From Peronospora farinosa (lineage: Eukaryota > Oomycota > Peronosporomycetes > Peronosporales > Peronosporaceae): a stretch of DNA of 64,000 nt. This document shows, in pieces, positions 1 to 9,946 of this stretch; position 1 is the first letter of the stretch; the number at the start of each line of letters is the position of its first letter. The DNA is taken from positions 140,497-204,496 of the forward strand of contig CANTFK010000528.1 of assembly GCA_947646735.1 (NCBI GenBank), in the 5' to 3' direction. Under the pieces are notes generated by a model, which saw nothing but the letters and a program-made list of their open reading frames with translations, searched no databases and had not been told where the DNA came from. A program made the translations under genes and the position numbers.

Positions 1-1556
1 GCTGAGGCTGTCACGTCACTCGCACTCTGGCCCAGTAGGAGGGTCCCAGCAGGCTGTTTTCTACGTAGCTGCTGATAATTTCGTACACTTTGTTGGTGGG
101 ACATCTTTTGCCGGTTGGCTGAAGCCTTGTTCCTTAGCATCTTACGCCTAGGAGGTATTCGCTTCTGTTTGTCATAGGGTCGACTTGTCGACAAGTCTAC
201 GTTGCTAGATCCGTCCTCATAATTAAGAATATCTCGCATAGTCACCAGTCGCACTGCTTGTCGTGCCAGCGATACACCCGGGACTACCGTAGCTCCAGAA
301 GGTGGAATTGGCAGTCTTGGGTATACATTCATTTGTCCCTCTATCTGCACCTCTTCTCCAGTCCAAATCCGAAATTGAGAGGGGTTCGCGTTAAACACGG
401 CCTGCTTTTTCCGAGCTTTCCCGAGATAAACGTTAATACCAGCGGAAACGTTAACAGTGGTATGGTTGCTAACTGCAGGCGCTGCGCTTGTAAAAAACCC
501 CTCCATAATCTGGTCCAAGAAAGCGTCATCGAAACTAGGTCCGCTTGCTTTTTCTTGGCGACTGCGTTGGTTTATTTCAGCGGGGTAATACGGCTGTGGT
601 TGAAGAAGCTCTTGTTGAGTGTATCGTTGTAGTGTTTGCATTCGGGGCACCTTTGTCCTCTCCGCTTGAGTTTCAGCTAGCAACCTTACATCGTGTCTTT
701 CCTGCCGATAAACTGCAAAGTTATATGGATTTTGAGCTTGCAAATGCGCCTGAACTATTTGCGGATCCTGGTGTAAAGCAAACACTCCATCATTGTCCAT
801 CGGCACTCCTGACCGTGAACGTTCGTTATAATCTGACATGTACGAGTGTGTCGAAACTGGCGCTGTCGTTGTTCGGACTAGCAGTTGCTCACTACATCCA
901 CTTCGAGCATTGTAAAGCTGTCCAGGCTGCTGTATCACAGCATTCAAATCTCCACCACTACCAAAACTTGGTGTAGGTGTGTGTAAAGTGTACACGTCAT
1001 TTGTCCACCCTGTTTGATCTAATCTACCCGCGCTACTCGAGTAGCGTGGTGGTAGTATCCTCTCCACAAACCTCTGGGCTTGCACCTGCTGTCGTTGTAC
1101 CTTTTCCTGCTGCCAACGTTGCACCTCCATATGCTGCTGTTGCATCTGTTTCTCTAGCTGATGCTGCTGGTTGATCTGCATCCGTAAGTCCCGTTGCTGC
1201 TCAAGCTGCTCCTGTATCGCACACTGATGCCTTCGATGCCAGTCATTACTGGACGTCGAAGGTGCATTCATGTTCACTAGCATCGACACTTCCTCGTCAC
1301 GTTGACAAAGCATGGGTTTCGTATGATATGGGTCATTAGAAGATGGACACCCAATGGTCGGGAGGCTGTTAAACTGCGACATCTCGTGATTGGGTTCATT
1401 ACATGACTCCTGTTGTTGCTGCTGCTGTTGAGTCGAAAGAAGTCGATGGCACTGCATCAATAGTGGCTCTGATGTGTAGCAAAAGTCGTATAGTGTGCCC
1501 GCCATGTCTTCGTCGGATAGTGACAAAGCCTTTGCATCCCTTGCCGGGTTCGTCAT
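1..1556 (-). CDS. Gln-rich hypothetical protein, 5' part (runs off window)
   Basis: I read an open frame from the ATG at 1556 leftwards to base 1 with no stop (about 518 codons), so the 3' end lies outside the window. The N-terminal 170 residues are Gln-rich (a run of seven Q near residue 45, then QQ/HQ/EQ-rich coil-like sequence). The middle is rich in Ser, Tyr and Asn. The visible C-terminal part has basic patches (for example RRK and RNKASANRQK). I do not recognise the family; a transcription-associated or RNA-binding role is only a guess from composition. The first 480 bp recur as a truncated inverted copy at 52029-52562, and the two diverge abruptly at left position 1074. The uninterrupted frame across that breakpoint says this copy is the ancestral arrangement. 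Confidence 0.6.
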   Translation of the reverse strand, partial: MTNPARDAKALSLSDEDMAGTLYDFCYTSEPLLMQCHRLLSTQQQQQQQESCNEPNHEMSQFNSLPTIGCPSSNDPYHTKPMLCQRDEEVSMLVNMNAPSTSSNDWHRRHQCAIQEQLEQQRDLRMQINQQHQLEKQMQQQHMEVQRWQQEKVQRQQVQAQRFVERILPPRYSSSAGRLDQTGWTNDVYTLHTPTPSFGSGGDLNAVIQQPGQLYNARSGCSEQLLVRTTTAPVSTHSYMSDYNERSRSGVPMDNDGVFALHQDPQIVQAHLQAQNPYNFAVYRQERHDVRLLAETQAERTKVPRMQTLQRYTQQELLQPQPYYPAEINQRSRQEKASGPSFDDAFLDQIMEGFFTSAAPAVSNHTTVNVSAGINVYLGKARKKQAVFNANPSQFRIWTGEEVQIEGQMNVYPRLPIPPSGATVVPGVSLARQAVRLVTMRDILNYEDGSSNVDLSTSRPYDKQKRIPPRRKMLRNKASANRQKMSHQQSVRNYQQLRRKQPAGTLLLGQSASDVTAS

Positions 1557-1673
1557 ATTTGTCTTCTCGTCTAATTGTTAATTGAGCTCTATTACGTAGT
1601 TGAAATTGCACTCTTATATATGACTCAATTGCAAACCCCTATATAAGAGTAAATGGTGATGATGCTAACAATG

Positions 1674-3053
1674 TCACCCATGGCTGAGCTCCTTGAGCGA
1701 GTGTTGTGCTGAGCCACGACGCAGTGGCTTCTGCTGCGATTCATGTGGAGACCAACCAATGAGGTAGATAACCTGAAACGTAGCAGGTACCGTGCCGTCC
1801 GATTGGCCGAACATGGATTGATAGATTGAGGCAGCCGCAAGCAGCGAGTCTCGCGTGGCAGGAGCTCCTCGCGAGTTTATGGCGTGATTTTCACCCATGC
1901 CACGTAGATGCTCCATTAATACAAAGGCATTTGGATAGTCCACTTGGATAAAGTCCGTATCCACTGGATGCAAAGTAGCTAAGTTAGTATTCGTTGTAAT
2001 TGCACTTGGCTGGAACGTTCGTACCAGTGCACAAGTTAAACCCCGTAGCCGACAAGAGGTTGCCAGCATTAGCGACGTTCATGAATGGAGAGATGTGGGG
2101 GGAAATGCCGCCTTGACGCTCTTGGTCGCCAAGGATAAAGGCACTCCTGTAAAACAATGCAGCATTAGGGCGCGGATACTTTATGCACAATATGGTTATC
2201 GTAAGCGTACCGCAGTTCCTGCAATGAGTCTCCTCCCAGCACCGCACCAATGAATGCACCATCGGGCTTCAGCGTGTCTAGCACCTGGTGAAACGTGCTT
2301 TCAAGATCGTTCACCCAGTGCAAACTTAGTGAGCTCATTACCAAGTCAAAGTGGCGGCTCGGGAATGGAAGGAACTCCTCATCTGCTACCAGACGTGTTG
2401 TCTCCACTGCATAGGCCACAATGACCATGAGTCGAATTAGCATTACAGCACCCTCTCTTGGTTATCAGAATGACTACGTACGCAAGGTGTTCGTCTCCAA
2501 GTTGTCGCGTAGAAGCAATTTCTCTGCATTGTGCAAACATGCGAACGACAGAGTGTCAGACGCCAGTCTCTTCCACTATCGCCGCTCTGCTATACTCGTT
2601 CGTACCCGCCGAGTCGCACTGGACCAGCTTCTTGATGCCTCCTAGCCCGTGGTCGATGCTCAGGTTCTTGTATAGGTGGCCACTGCCACACCCCAAGTCC
2701 AGTGCCAATGGGAACTCGCGCTCAATATCCTACCATAAGCACACAAAAGACGACAGCCACGGTCATCTTCTGTCCATAGGACGTATTTCACTCAGCTGTG
2801 GCTTGTTCGCACCTCCAAGCGATCGACGAGGCGACGAGCGACCTCGTCCTGAAGATACTCGTACTCGTTACTATTGTCCAAAAGCGCGATGTTGTTCCGC
2901 TGTTGCCTCTTGGTTCCTATTGCATCAAGTAGAAAACGAAGAGATTAGTCAACGTATGAGTCGATGAGCGAGAAGTTTCAGACGATGCTGATATGCACCT
3001 CGATTAAAGATCGGTATCGTGGAAAACGAGCGTCTAGTCACCAAGGGCTGCAT
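1674..3053 (-). CDS. NDUFAF5: NDUFAF5-like mitochondrial methyltransferase (complex I assembly), intact copy
   Basis: Seven exons join in frame: 3053-2999, 2916-2813, 2729-2606, 2523-2482, 2406-2211, 2146-2025 and 1963-1674, all with GT-AG introns, giving about 310 aa. The N-terminus ([14 protein letters not shown]) looks like a mitochondrial presequence. SAM-binding motif I is [10 protein letters not shown]. Family hallmarks are [46 protein letters not shown] and [11 protein letters not shown]. The human family member is a complex I assembly factor that modifies an arginine of NDUFS7; that function is inferred here by family. The length matches the family (about 345 aa in human). This copy keeps six C residues in exon 6 (2100-2105 region), where the inverted copy at 50.5-51.9 kb has five, so this is probably the functional copy. 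Confidence 0.82.
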
Positions 3054-3337
3054 GAAAGCAGTCACACGATTCTGCAAAGCAGCAACAGGCACAGACAAGC
3101 GTAAGGCTTGAGATAGTGATGATAGCCATATAGCGAGTTGTTAGCTAAACCATGGTGCTGCTTGTTTGTTAATCGAGGAATGGGAATTGATTGCTACAGG
3201 ATCGAGAGAAAATGGCCAATCATGCAAAGCGATCCCAAGAGATCGATGAAAGAGATCAATGCTTATGCAGTTTTGAGTCACGACGTGACTGCTGTTTGAA
3301 GAGAAACACAGAGGCTAACACAGGATCGCCCTGGTCT

Positions 3338-3828
3338 TTAATGTTTGCTTGATCCCTTGCCACGCCACGGAGCGCTGTCGCTAAAGATTGGAATGAAATT
3401 GTTGATGGCGTCGCGCTGGTTCTGCACGATGCATTCGCAGATCCACACCAAGTTGCGCACCTCCTGTTCTTTCAACTTTACGTACGCGTAGAAGCAAGCT
3501 GCAACGGGACAAAACGACTCAGTTAGTTGGTCATACGCAGACACGACACACAAATGCTCTCGGATCCACTCGTACCGAAGTGCATTTGACTCTGAAACGC
3601 CAATTCCGCCATCTGGACGTCACGCTCGTAAAATGCGTCGTCGATGGACTTGCTGTCCACGCTCTCACTCTGATGAACCTCCCAGATCTTACGATATGCT
3701 GGGAACGAATCCAATGCTGATCCAAGTGCCGACTCATCGCCAGCTTCCGCCAGAAGCGCCGTCGCATCGGGGTATAGCGAACCAATAGACGGATACAGCG
3801 GCTTGCGGTCTGAGATGCGCATCGCAGG
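3338..3828 (-). pseudogene. V-ATPase subunit d, 3' fragment (last two exons only)
   Basis: It corresponds to exons 8 (3828-3576) and 9 (3498-3338) of the complete gene at 48379-50247 and is nearly identical to them. It encodes the [16 protein letters not shown] region and the C-terminal [19 protein letters not shown] region. Exons 1-7, the start codon and the promoter are missing: homology stops near 3850, and the next homologous base near 4040 already belongs to LeuRS. A deletion of about 2 kb therefore removed the shared divergent promoter and both 5' halves. It cannot make a functional subunit. Confidence 0.85.
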
Positions 3829-4039
3829 CTACAGCACGCGGCGAAGCACAATCAAAATGGTCAGTCCACACTTTTGATTCTGGTAAAAATTAACGTGGCG
3901 ATAGCTTCATTGAGAAGAAGAGTAATCTTGTGCCTGACCGCACAGAATCCGAATCATTAGCCGACACACATCGTACTAGTCATCCAAACAGCGCGCAGCG
4001 CACATGATAGATTGAGGAGACGAAGAAGATCAGTCCTGG

Positions 4040-5205
4040 TGATTCGGTGCAGTCGTCAAGCAAAGGTTGCTTAACCAGTGGTTCCTGCGTATTACGGAGT
4101 ATGGTGACCGACTTCTGGACGACCTGAACAAGGTACGGTAGGTGACTGCAGAGCGTGAACATGTCGAGGCGGTTTTAACACATTTTGAGCAGCTAAACAA
4201 GTGGCCGGACGCCGTGAAGCGTATGCAGGCAGCATGGATTGGACGATCGCAGGGCTCAAGAGTCGAGTTCCAGGTTGCACTTAATGCAGCGGCAGGTGTC
4301 AAACCGACCACTTTGACGGTCTTCACGACGCGCGTTGACACCATCTTTGGTGTGAGCTTCGTTTCAATGGCTCCTGACAGCGTCGAGGTGGAGGTTTTGC
4401 TCCCACACGTTCCGGCGGCACAGCGGGCTGCCGTCGATGCTTACGTTGCCAAGGTGCGCGCAATGAGTAAAGACGACCAAGGCAAGGGCGACACGACGGC
4501 AGGAGTCTTCACAGGACTGTATGCACATCATCCGCTTACCGGGCGTCACGTGCCCATTTACTTGGCCGAGTACGTGTTAGCACATTACGGTACCGGTGTG
4601 GTCATGGGCGTCCCCGCACACGATAGTCGAGATCTATCCTTTGCGCGTCACCACAATCTAGAAGTGCGGTCCGTTGTGGGAAGCAGCGACGGAGTTGTGT
4701 GGAATGAAGACGAGGCGTTCACAGATTATGGCGTGCTGCATGACTCTAACGAATTTTCCGGCATGACATCGCAGGAAGCGACGACGGCCATTAACGATCG
4801 TCTCGAAGAGAAGAGCGTTGGATGTACCACTACTCAGTTCCGCCTGCGGGATTGGTTAGTTTCACGCCAGCGTTACTGGGGCACTCCTGTACCAATCATC
4901 TCATTGTCCGTCATGTGGACCGGTCGGAGTTCCCACCAAGCACTTACCAGTTGTACTGCCGCCCGTGGGGAAAGATGTGGCTGCCGGCCTGCGTGGAAAA
5001 GGTAGTAGTGACTCTCCTCTTGCGCGCATGCCTGGTTGGCAGGACTGCAAATGCCCACGTTGTGGCGGCGATGCCAAGCGCGACACCGACACACTTGACA
5101 CGTTTGTTGATAGCTCGTGGTACTACATGCGCTACTGCGACGCTAGCAACGATGCTGCTGCCTTCAAACCCGAGCAAGCAAAAACATGACTGAAGCACAC
5201 GAATG
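4040..5205 (+). pseudogene. Mitochondrial leucyl-tRNA synthetase fragment (inverted copy)
   Basis: It is homologous to the middle third of the intact gene at 45443-48223. The 60-nt intron is retained at 4133-4192 (GTACGG...GAGCAG). The left 50 bp (about 4040-4090) is clearly more diverged than the rest and contains an in-frame TGA in place of TGG. A one-base insertion near 4900 shifts the frame after the TPVPII motif. A second TGG-to-TGA change lies at about 5187, and homology ends near 5205. The HIGH motif (N-terminal) and KMSKS (C-terminal) are both absent, so this is a dead fragment covering part of the editing domain. Confidence 0.88.
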
Positions 5206-6366
5206 ATGCACGAAGATCCCTTGGCCTTGCCATCGAAATGACGTTCTGACCTATCTATGTCGGGTAAGATAATGAAAGATAGATCGGAATGCCATTTCGG
5301 CCTGAGCGTGAGCATAGAGGCAGCGTCACTTGCCCAAGGACAGTCACGATACTTTCGTCTGTGTACGTGTGCACTTCTGCCAGCCAGTTCCATGCTTGTT
5401 ACCGAGATGCCAGTTGATGTGCGGGTGATAGATCGGCGCGCTTGCCTGGTATGAACTCTTTACTTGCAGACAAAGAAGTCGCACAAGCACGAGTGCTAAA
5501 ATGTCAAACATGTCAATTGTAAACAGCAAAGGAGCGACTAGCAGAAGCCCGAGGGTGAGAGGGAGGTCCCTATTTACATGACAGTCTTAGCTCATGTGGC
5601 AACGAACGAAGCAAGAACCGATAATGAGTTGTTCTGTATCAAAGGCGCTCCTGATCGATCGAAAGAGCTTCTGTCGTTTACGTGTCCGCCAGCGCATTTG
5701 CTTCTCTTGTGCGTTTTTCTAGAAGTAAATGAGACGGATGAGACCCTTCTTAGCAGTCCAAGTCTGTATTCAAAATCTTTTCGCTCTCCTTGCATCAAAA
5801 CTGGATCCTGCCACTGCCACAACCTCAGTCTGTGCACACTCAAACGACTAGTGTGAAGCGCTGCTCTCTTTCTCGATTGTTTCACATATAACCCACTCCA
5901 TTGTTGCGCTTTCCCCAGCTTCTCTGTCGTAACGAAGAATACATCCAACTGCTTGCCATTCGAAAGCAAGCAAATTAAAAGACCGAGTTTGTCCGATTGC
6001 TAAGGCTGTCATTCGCGTTGACTGCTCGTTTGAAGGACCTTGGTGGCTGTGCTCCTCGAATCAGTTGCCGTTACAATAATCAACTTCACACAAGACAAAT
6101 GAGGAACGTAAATGGATCGTGCAATCTTAATTTAGGAAGTAACAAGAAGGACCCTTATCACCAGGTCGTTAAGGTCGAGGTGATGACAGGACCTCCAGAA
6201 TTACTAAAAGATTACCCACAAATCCCCAAATTTGCCTCGACCGGCTCTTGGTCGCAGCTTCTTCATGCTAATGGGTTCTTGAGCCACTTCTTTTGGACAG
6301 GATACTCCAACAGCGCTTTAATCCGGCGCGCTGACCCCGCGAAATCATCTTTCATGAGCACATTCA
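5206..6366. other. Gene-free stretch; degenerate 3' remnant of the effector at its right end
   Basis: I see no convincing gene from 5206 to about 6240. Between about 6240 and 6366 the minus strand, in a different frame from the effector, carries a short stretch resembling an effector C-terminal module (FAGSARRIKALLEYPVQ). This suggests the effector once extended further and was frame-shifted. Confidence 0.4.
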
Positions 6367-7410
6367 TCATCTTTGTACCAGTAAAACTGCCAAAAATAGT
6401 GTGGAGATGTTGTGCGACTCGAACGAAAGAGAAATGAGGCCACTCTTGTTCATTGAGCTCATGTACACGTAATCCAACGAAACCCTTACAAGCAAGTGAT
6501 CTATCTTAGGAGGCCACAGCTCTATACAAATTTCAATCGGATTTACGCCCGCTGATTGCAAATGCTGGAGACGAGAGTATATCAGGCCTACAGCGAGGGT
6601 CAAGTCCTCACTAGTTGTTCCTGCTAGAGCCCTTATAAGATTAAATTCGCCTTTTGACCCTCTGAGGAGGAAATTGAAAGCACTGTCGTAACTAGACTCC
6701 GCTTTGGTGATGAATGCACCCCACATGATAAATTCTGGACTGTCGACTTGTTTAGCAAATTCTGATGTTTCGCTGTCCGGTAGTTGTTTTAATTTCAGGC
6801 GATGGAAAACACTTTTAACTGTTTCCTTTTCAGCAAGCCACCGCTCGATCTGATAGTCGCGAAGACGTTGAACCGTGTCCCCGTGTGAACCTTTTGCTTG
6901 ACCTAGGACCATGACCAAAGCAGCTTCACCCTCAAATTTGCTTTCTATAATTTTGAACATCACACGAAACGCATCTTCTTCCGTGGGGTTGGTTTTTACG
7001 ACAAAATATTTCCACGCGGAAAACTTTGGGCTTTTGAATACGCTGCCTTTTACCTTGTCGAGCTGAAGGAACTTGAACACATCGTCCGGAGTTTTTTTGT
7101 GCTGCCGCCACAGCCACCATCGCACTCGAAGTTTTGCGAAGATCTTTACGACACTCTGATGCAAACTGGCAGGGAGTCCCTCGAGTCCCGCGAGACTAGT
7201 TACTAGTCTCCTCCCTTCGCCGCTGTCGACTTGTTGGTTTGTTGTCACGTTCGCGGTCGACCTCAAGTAGCGGGTGTGAACGACATTTGGCATATCCGAC
7301 GCCTGTGGGGTGAGAGATAGTTCATCAGCAAAAGCCATTGTCACGGCCAAGAGTGCGATGAGCATGATTACAAGCAGTGCCAGGGGGGCTTTGATGAGCT
7401 TGACCAGCAT
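6367..7410 (-). CDS. Secreted RXLR-type effector with WY modules (347 aa, C-terminus decayed)
   Basis: The ATG at 7410 is followed by a strong signal peptide (hydrophobic core at residues 8-28, cleavage likely after AFA at 26-28). A RYLR motif lies at 47-50 and a degenerate EER-like EGRR at 65-68. The rest is alpha-helical with WY/LWY-type signatures: FSAWKYFV, LRDYQIERWL, EFIMWGAFIT, and a third, weak LDYVYM. It is a paralogue of the 58.5-60.4 kb effector: signal peptide, modules and stretches of upstream DNA align. The last 20 residues no longer resemble the module, and matching sequence continues in another frame, so the C-terminus is probably truncated by a frameshift. Such proteins are translocated into plant cells; the target is unknown. 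Confidence 0.8.
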   Translation of the reverse strand: MLVKLIKAPLALLVIMLIALLAVTMAFADELSLTPQASDMPNVVHTRYLRSTANVTTNQQVDSGEGRRLVTSLAGLEGLPASLHQSVVKIFAKLRVRWWLWRQHKKTPDDVFKFLQLDKVKGSVFKSPKFSAWKYFVVKTNPTEEDAFRVMFKIIESKFEGEAALVMVLGQAKGSHGDTVQRLRDYQIERWLAEKETVKSVFHRLKLKQLPDSETSEFAKQVDSPEFIMWGAFITKAESSYDSAFNFLLRGSKGEFNLIRALAGTTSEDLTLAVGLIYSRLQHLQSAGVNPIEICIELWPPKIDHLLVRVSLDYVYMSSMNKSGLISLSFESHNISTLFLAVLLVQR

Positions 7411-8056
7411 CTATAGAAGCGAGGCAAGTGGCTAGCTCGGGAGCAAATGATAAGTGGCAATTCCGCAAGACCTCATTTGGCGGCGAATCAGATGCCAATG
7501 TTTCATCGGTGGTGGCAGGAATATATACAATTCCTTCGTGTCATTTGAAGTAGCACGTCATAATCCGCTGCATCAATTTCTGAAATAGATGCAGACAATT
7601 TTCTTAGACACGGTGGCCAGATCAGATGCAATATCGGCTTGAACTAGTTTATTTCCACTGTCACGACACGTTCTGAGGCATCATTGACCAAGTTGCAAAC
7701 ACTTTATTCTCTGTTTCTTCGGACACTGATATCGGATCAGATTAAAATATTGGCTCGGGCGCTAGCTGCTTAGAGAACGCCACAGACTGTTGATTGTAGC
7801 TACTTATCACTACTAAGATGTCTAGCTTTGAGGTAACTACTCGTGTCATCTACCCTAACGCAATCTTCTGACTCCTCCTCTTTCTCATTCTGCTGGCTTA
7901 AAACGTCGGGCTTAATGCGGGGCACTCTTACGAAGGTCGTGGATCAGCCCGGTGTCAAGTCCGGGGTTAGTTACTTATATGCATTCTTATGAAAGCATAG
8001 ACCTGCATGGGTACCCATACCCATACCCATTACCTACCCGTACCCATGGGTATATG
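7411..8056. other. Effector upstream region and spacer before element A
   Basis: There are no genes here. Parts of 7455-7510 and 7587-7635 (around the words AGACCTCAT, AGATGCCA and GATGCAGACAATT) align with DNA upstream of the second effector at 60440-60490 and 60664-60710. The promoter region was therefore duplicated with the gene. A short TACCCA-type array (about 8005-8050) abuts the first LTR of element A. Confidence 0.5.
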
Positions 8057-8515
8057 TGTAACGGGGTGAGCCCGTTACATAATATTGACACTTATATGAA
8101 GTGTCAATAAAAATATTATTATAACTAATAATATTTTGACAATATTATCTTTTCTTATTATATTGTCCCCAGATCTCCTTGAAGTTGGAGATGCCCTCTC
8201 ATTGGTTGATATGGGCCATCATATCAACCAACGCGCTGACCAATGACCGATGGACGCGCGCAATGAGTGGAGGGCAAGTTGTCAACATACATAGTTGTAG
8301 TTTAATATAGCTAACATAGGTTATAACATATAAGTTTTATTAGACAGTTAACTATATTAAATACAGTTTTCTTTTCCCTCTCAACTAAGCGTTTGCTTCG
8401 TTGATAAGCTTCCTCTGCTCACGTGTACGCGAGGTAATTGAGGCACCTGCTTTCACTGTAATCAGTGAAAGTAGACTATACTGTAATCAGTATAGTCGGA
8501 GGGTGCCCCATTACA
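8057..8515 (+). repeat. 5' LTR of element A
   Basis: It starts TGTAACGGGG and ends CCCCATTACA (TG...CA). It matches 29971-30417 and 61195-61643. The first 23 bp fold on themselves (TGTAACGGG / CCCGTTACA), followed by TTGACACTT / AAGTGTCAA and TTGGTTGATATG / CATATCAACCAA. The terminal part carries TTTCACTG / CAGTGAAA and GACTATACTG / CAGTATAGTC. Confidence 0.9.
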
Positions 8516-8517
8516 CC

Positions 8518-8533
8518 TGGTAGCACTTCGTGG
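8518..8533 (+). promoter_or_regulatory. Candidate primer-binding site of element A
   Basis: TGGTAGCACTTCGTGG begins two bases after the LTR. Its complement would be a tRNA 3' end ...GTGCTACCA with a 7-nt acceptor arm and 5-nt T stem. The tRNA is not identified. The same sequence follows the LTR at 61195-61643. Confidence 0.5.
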
Positions 8534-8562
8534 TCCGTTCAGCGACCACCGCACCATCCGCT

Positions 8563-8957
8563 ATGGAATCAGCGGGTGATGAACGTCATCACGCAACGCG
8601 TGATGATTTCCGCCATTTGAGTGACCTCGAATGGAATGCGGTTCAGCGTATGGCTGAAACCATCGGGAACCCTGCCGTTGGTGCCATGTTGCTCTCTCTT
8701 GGCGAAGACGACCAACATGCAACCATCGCCAAGTTCATACAATATGAACTTGACGAAGTTGTAAAGAAACTCACCTTGCGGCAGGAGCAAGGTTCTCAAC
8801 AGGTTGACCTGTTGAGAGAACAAGGCGCTCAACAAGCTGACTTGTTTATGCAGCAAGGCGCTCAACAGTCTGAACTGTTGAGACAACAGTAGGCTAGTGC
8901 TGTTGCTGCCAAATCGACGTATACACGTCGACCCGAGTCCTTGAAGATTGATGTCTC
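8563..8957 (+). pseudogene. Element A gag, N-terminal part
   Basis: From the ATG at 8563 it encodes the same protein as the cleaner copy at 61691-62412, including three 11-residue coiled-coil repeats (QQVDLLREQGA type). A CAG-to-TAG change at 8890-8892 stops it where the sister copy reads Q. The frame then resumes until element B is inserted at 8958. Capsid sequence continues at 21693. Confidence 0.82.
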
Positions 8958-9865
8958 TGTGGTGGAGCGGGATTCGCAAAATTGCTGATGCGATTCCAAC
9001 TCTCCACTGGCGCCCGGACGACCGACTAACGGAGGGGGTACCCCGATTCCGTGTATAAAGCCTTCCTCACCTTGTGTACCCGTCGGTAGGGCGGGTTGCT
9101 CTCTTCTCGGTGGACTTGAGTCGATGTTGATCTTAAACTGGGTTAGGGATAGGAGGTTTGGTTATCTTGTGGAAATCTTCACAAGATAAACCGAGTACTT
9201 GGTGTGATCTTCCCAATCGATCACGGTTATCCAATAAAGCGAAGCTTGAATCTTCTGACCACTTGAGCAGAACCTTCTGACCACTTGATCCGTCCTGCAC
9301 TTGCTTCGCCTTGCCCTACGTGTTTTATCTGCGTCCGATCGCAATTGAGTTGTGTTGAGAGTTCTTGCAATCCCTGGCCAAACAATCCAGGGATATGACT
9401 TGCGCAGTGTGTAGGCTTCCTCGAGACGTTGGCTGGCCAAAGAATCCAGCCCGGAAGAGAAGTTGACACGTGTATCTGAAGTAAAATTGAACTCTGTTAA
9501 TGTTAACCAATCAAATACCAAAACCTACGATTATGCCTATCTGTAGTCCAGGATCTATCACCACATGTCACCCTTCCAGGAAAAATCAGACCTCGATATG
9601 TGGTCCACCCCAAATGCCTTTGCCATCCCGATCCATCGGCGATCTTGCCTTATCCTTGGATCGCGTTCAGCCTTGAATCGCGGTCCTGATTCGGATCGCG
9701 GTCCTGATTCGGATCGCGGTCTACTTTGGATCGCGCTATACCTTGGATCGCGGTCCTGAGTCGGATCGCGGTCTACCTTGGATCGCGACCGATCCTGGGT
9801 GTGTGGTCCACATAACTTGGATCGCGATCTCCACTCCACGAAATTTGTTTAGCCGCTCTTCCACA
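8958..9865 (-). repeat. 3' LTR of element B (908 bp)
   Basis: It is bounded by TGTGGTGGAG on the + strand and ends CTTCCACA. It contains a GATCGCG array of 9 copies at about 9660-9830, against 23 in the 5' LTR. A purine tract CAGGGGGCGA (minus strand) abuts it at 9866-9877 and is the likely polypurine tract. Confidence 0.9.
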
Positions 9866-9946
9866 ATCGCCCCCTGCACTGTTAGCTGACATACAGTGTT
9901 GGCCAGACTGTGCATCGCATCCACATTAATTGCCCCAGCCATTCTC

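Noticed and set aside
258..976. Two plus-strand ORFs (124 and 143 aa) at the left edge
   Set aside because: They lie opposite a continuous minus-strand frame of the Gln-rich gene and have no domain; they are shadows.
8005..8050. TACCCA repeats read as telomere remnant
   Set aside because: Too short and irregular, and not the TTTAGGG type expected in oomycetes.
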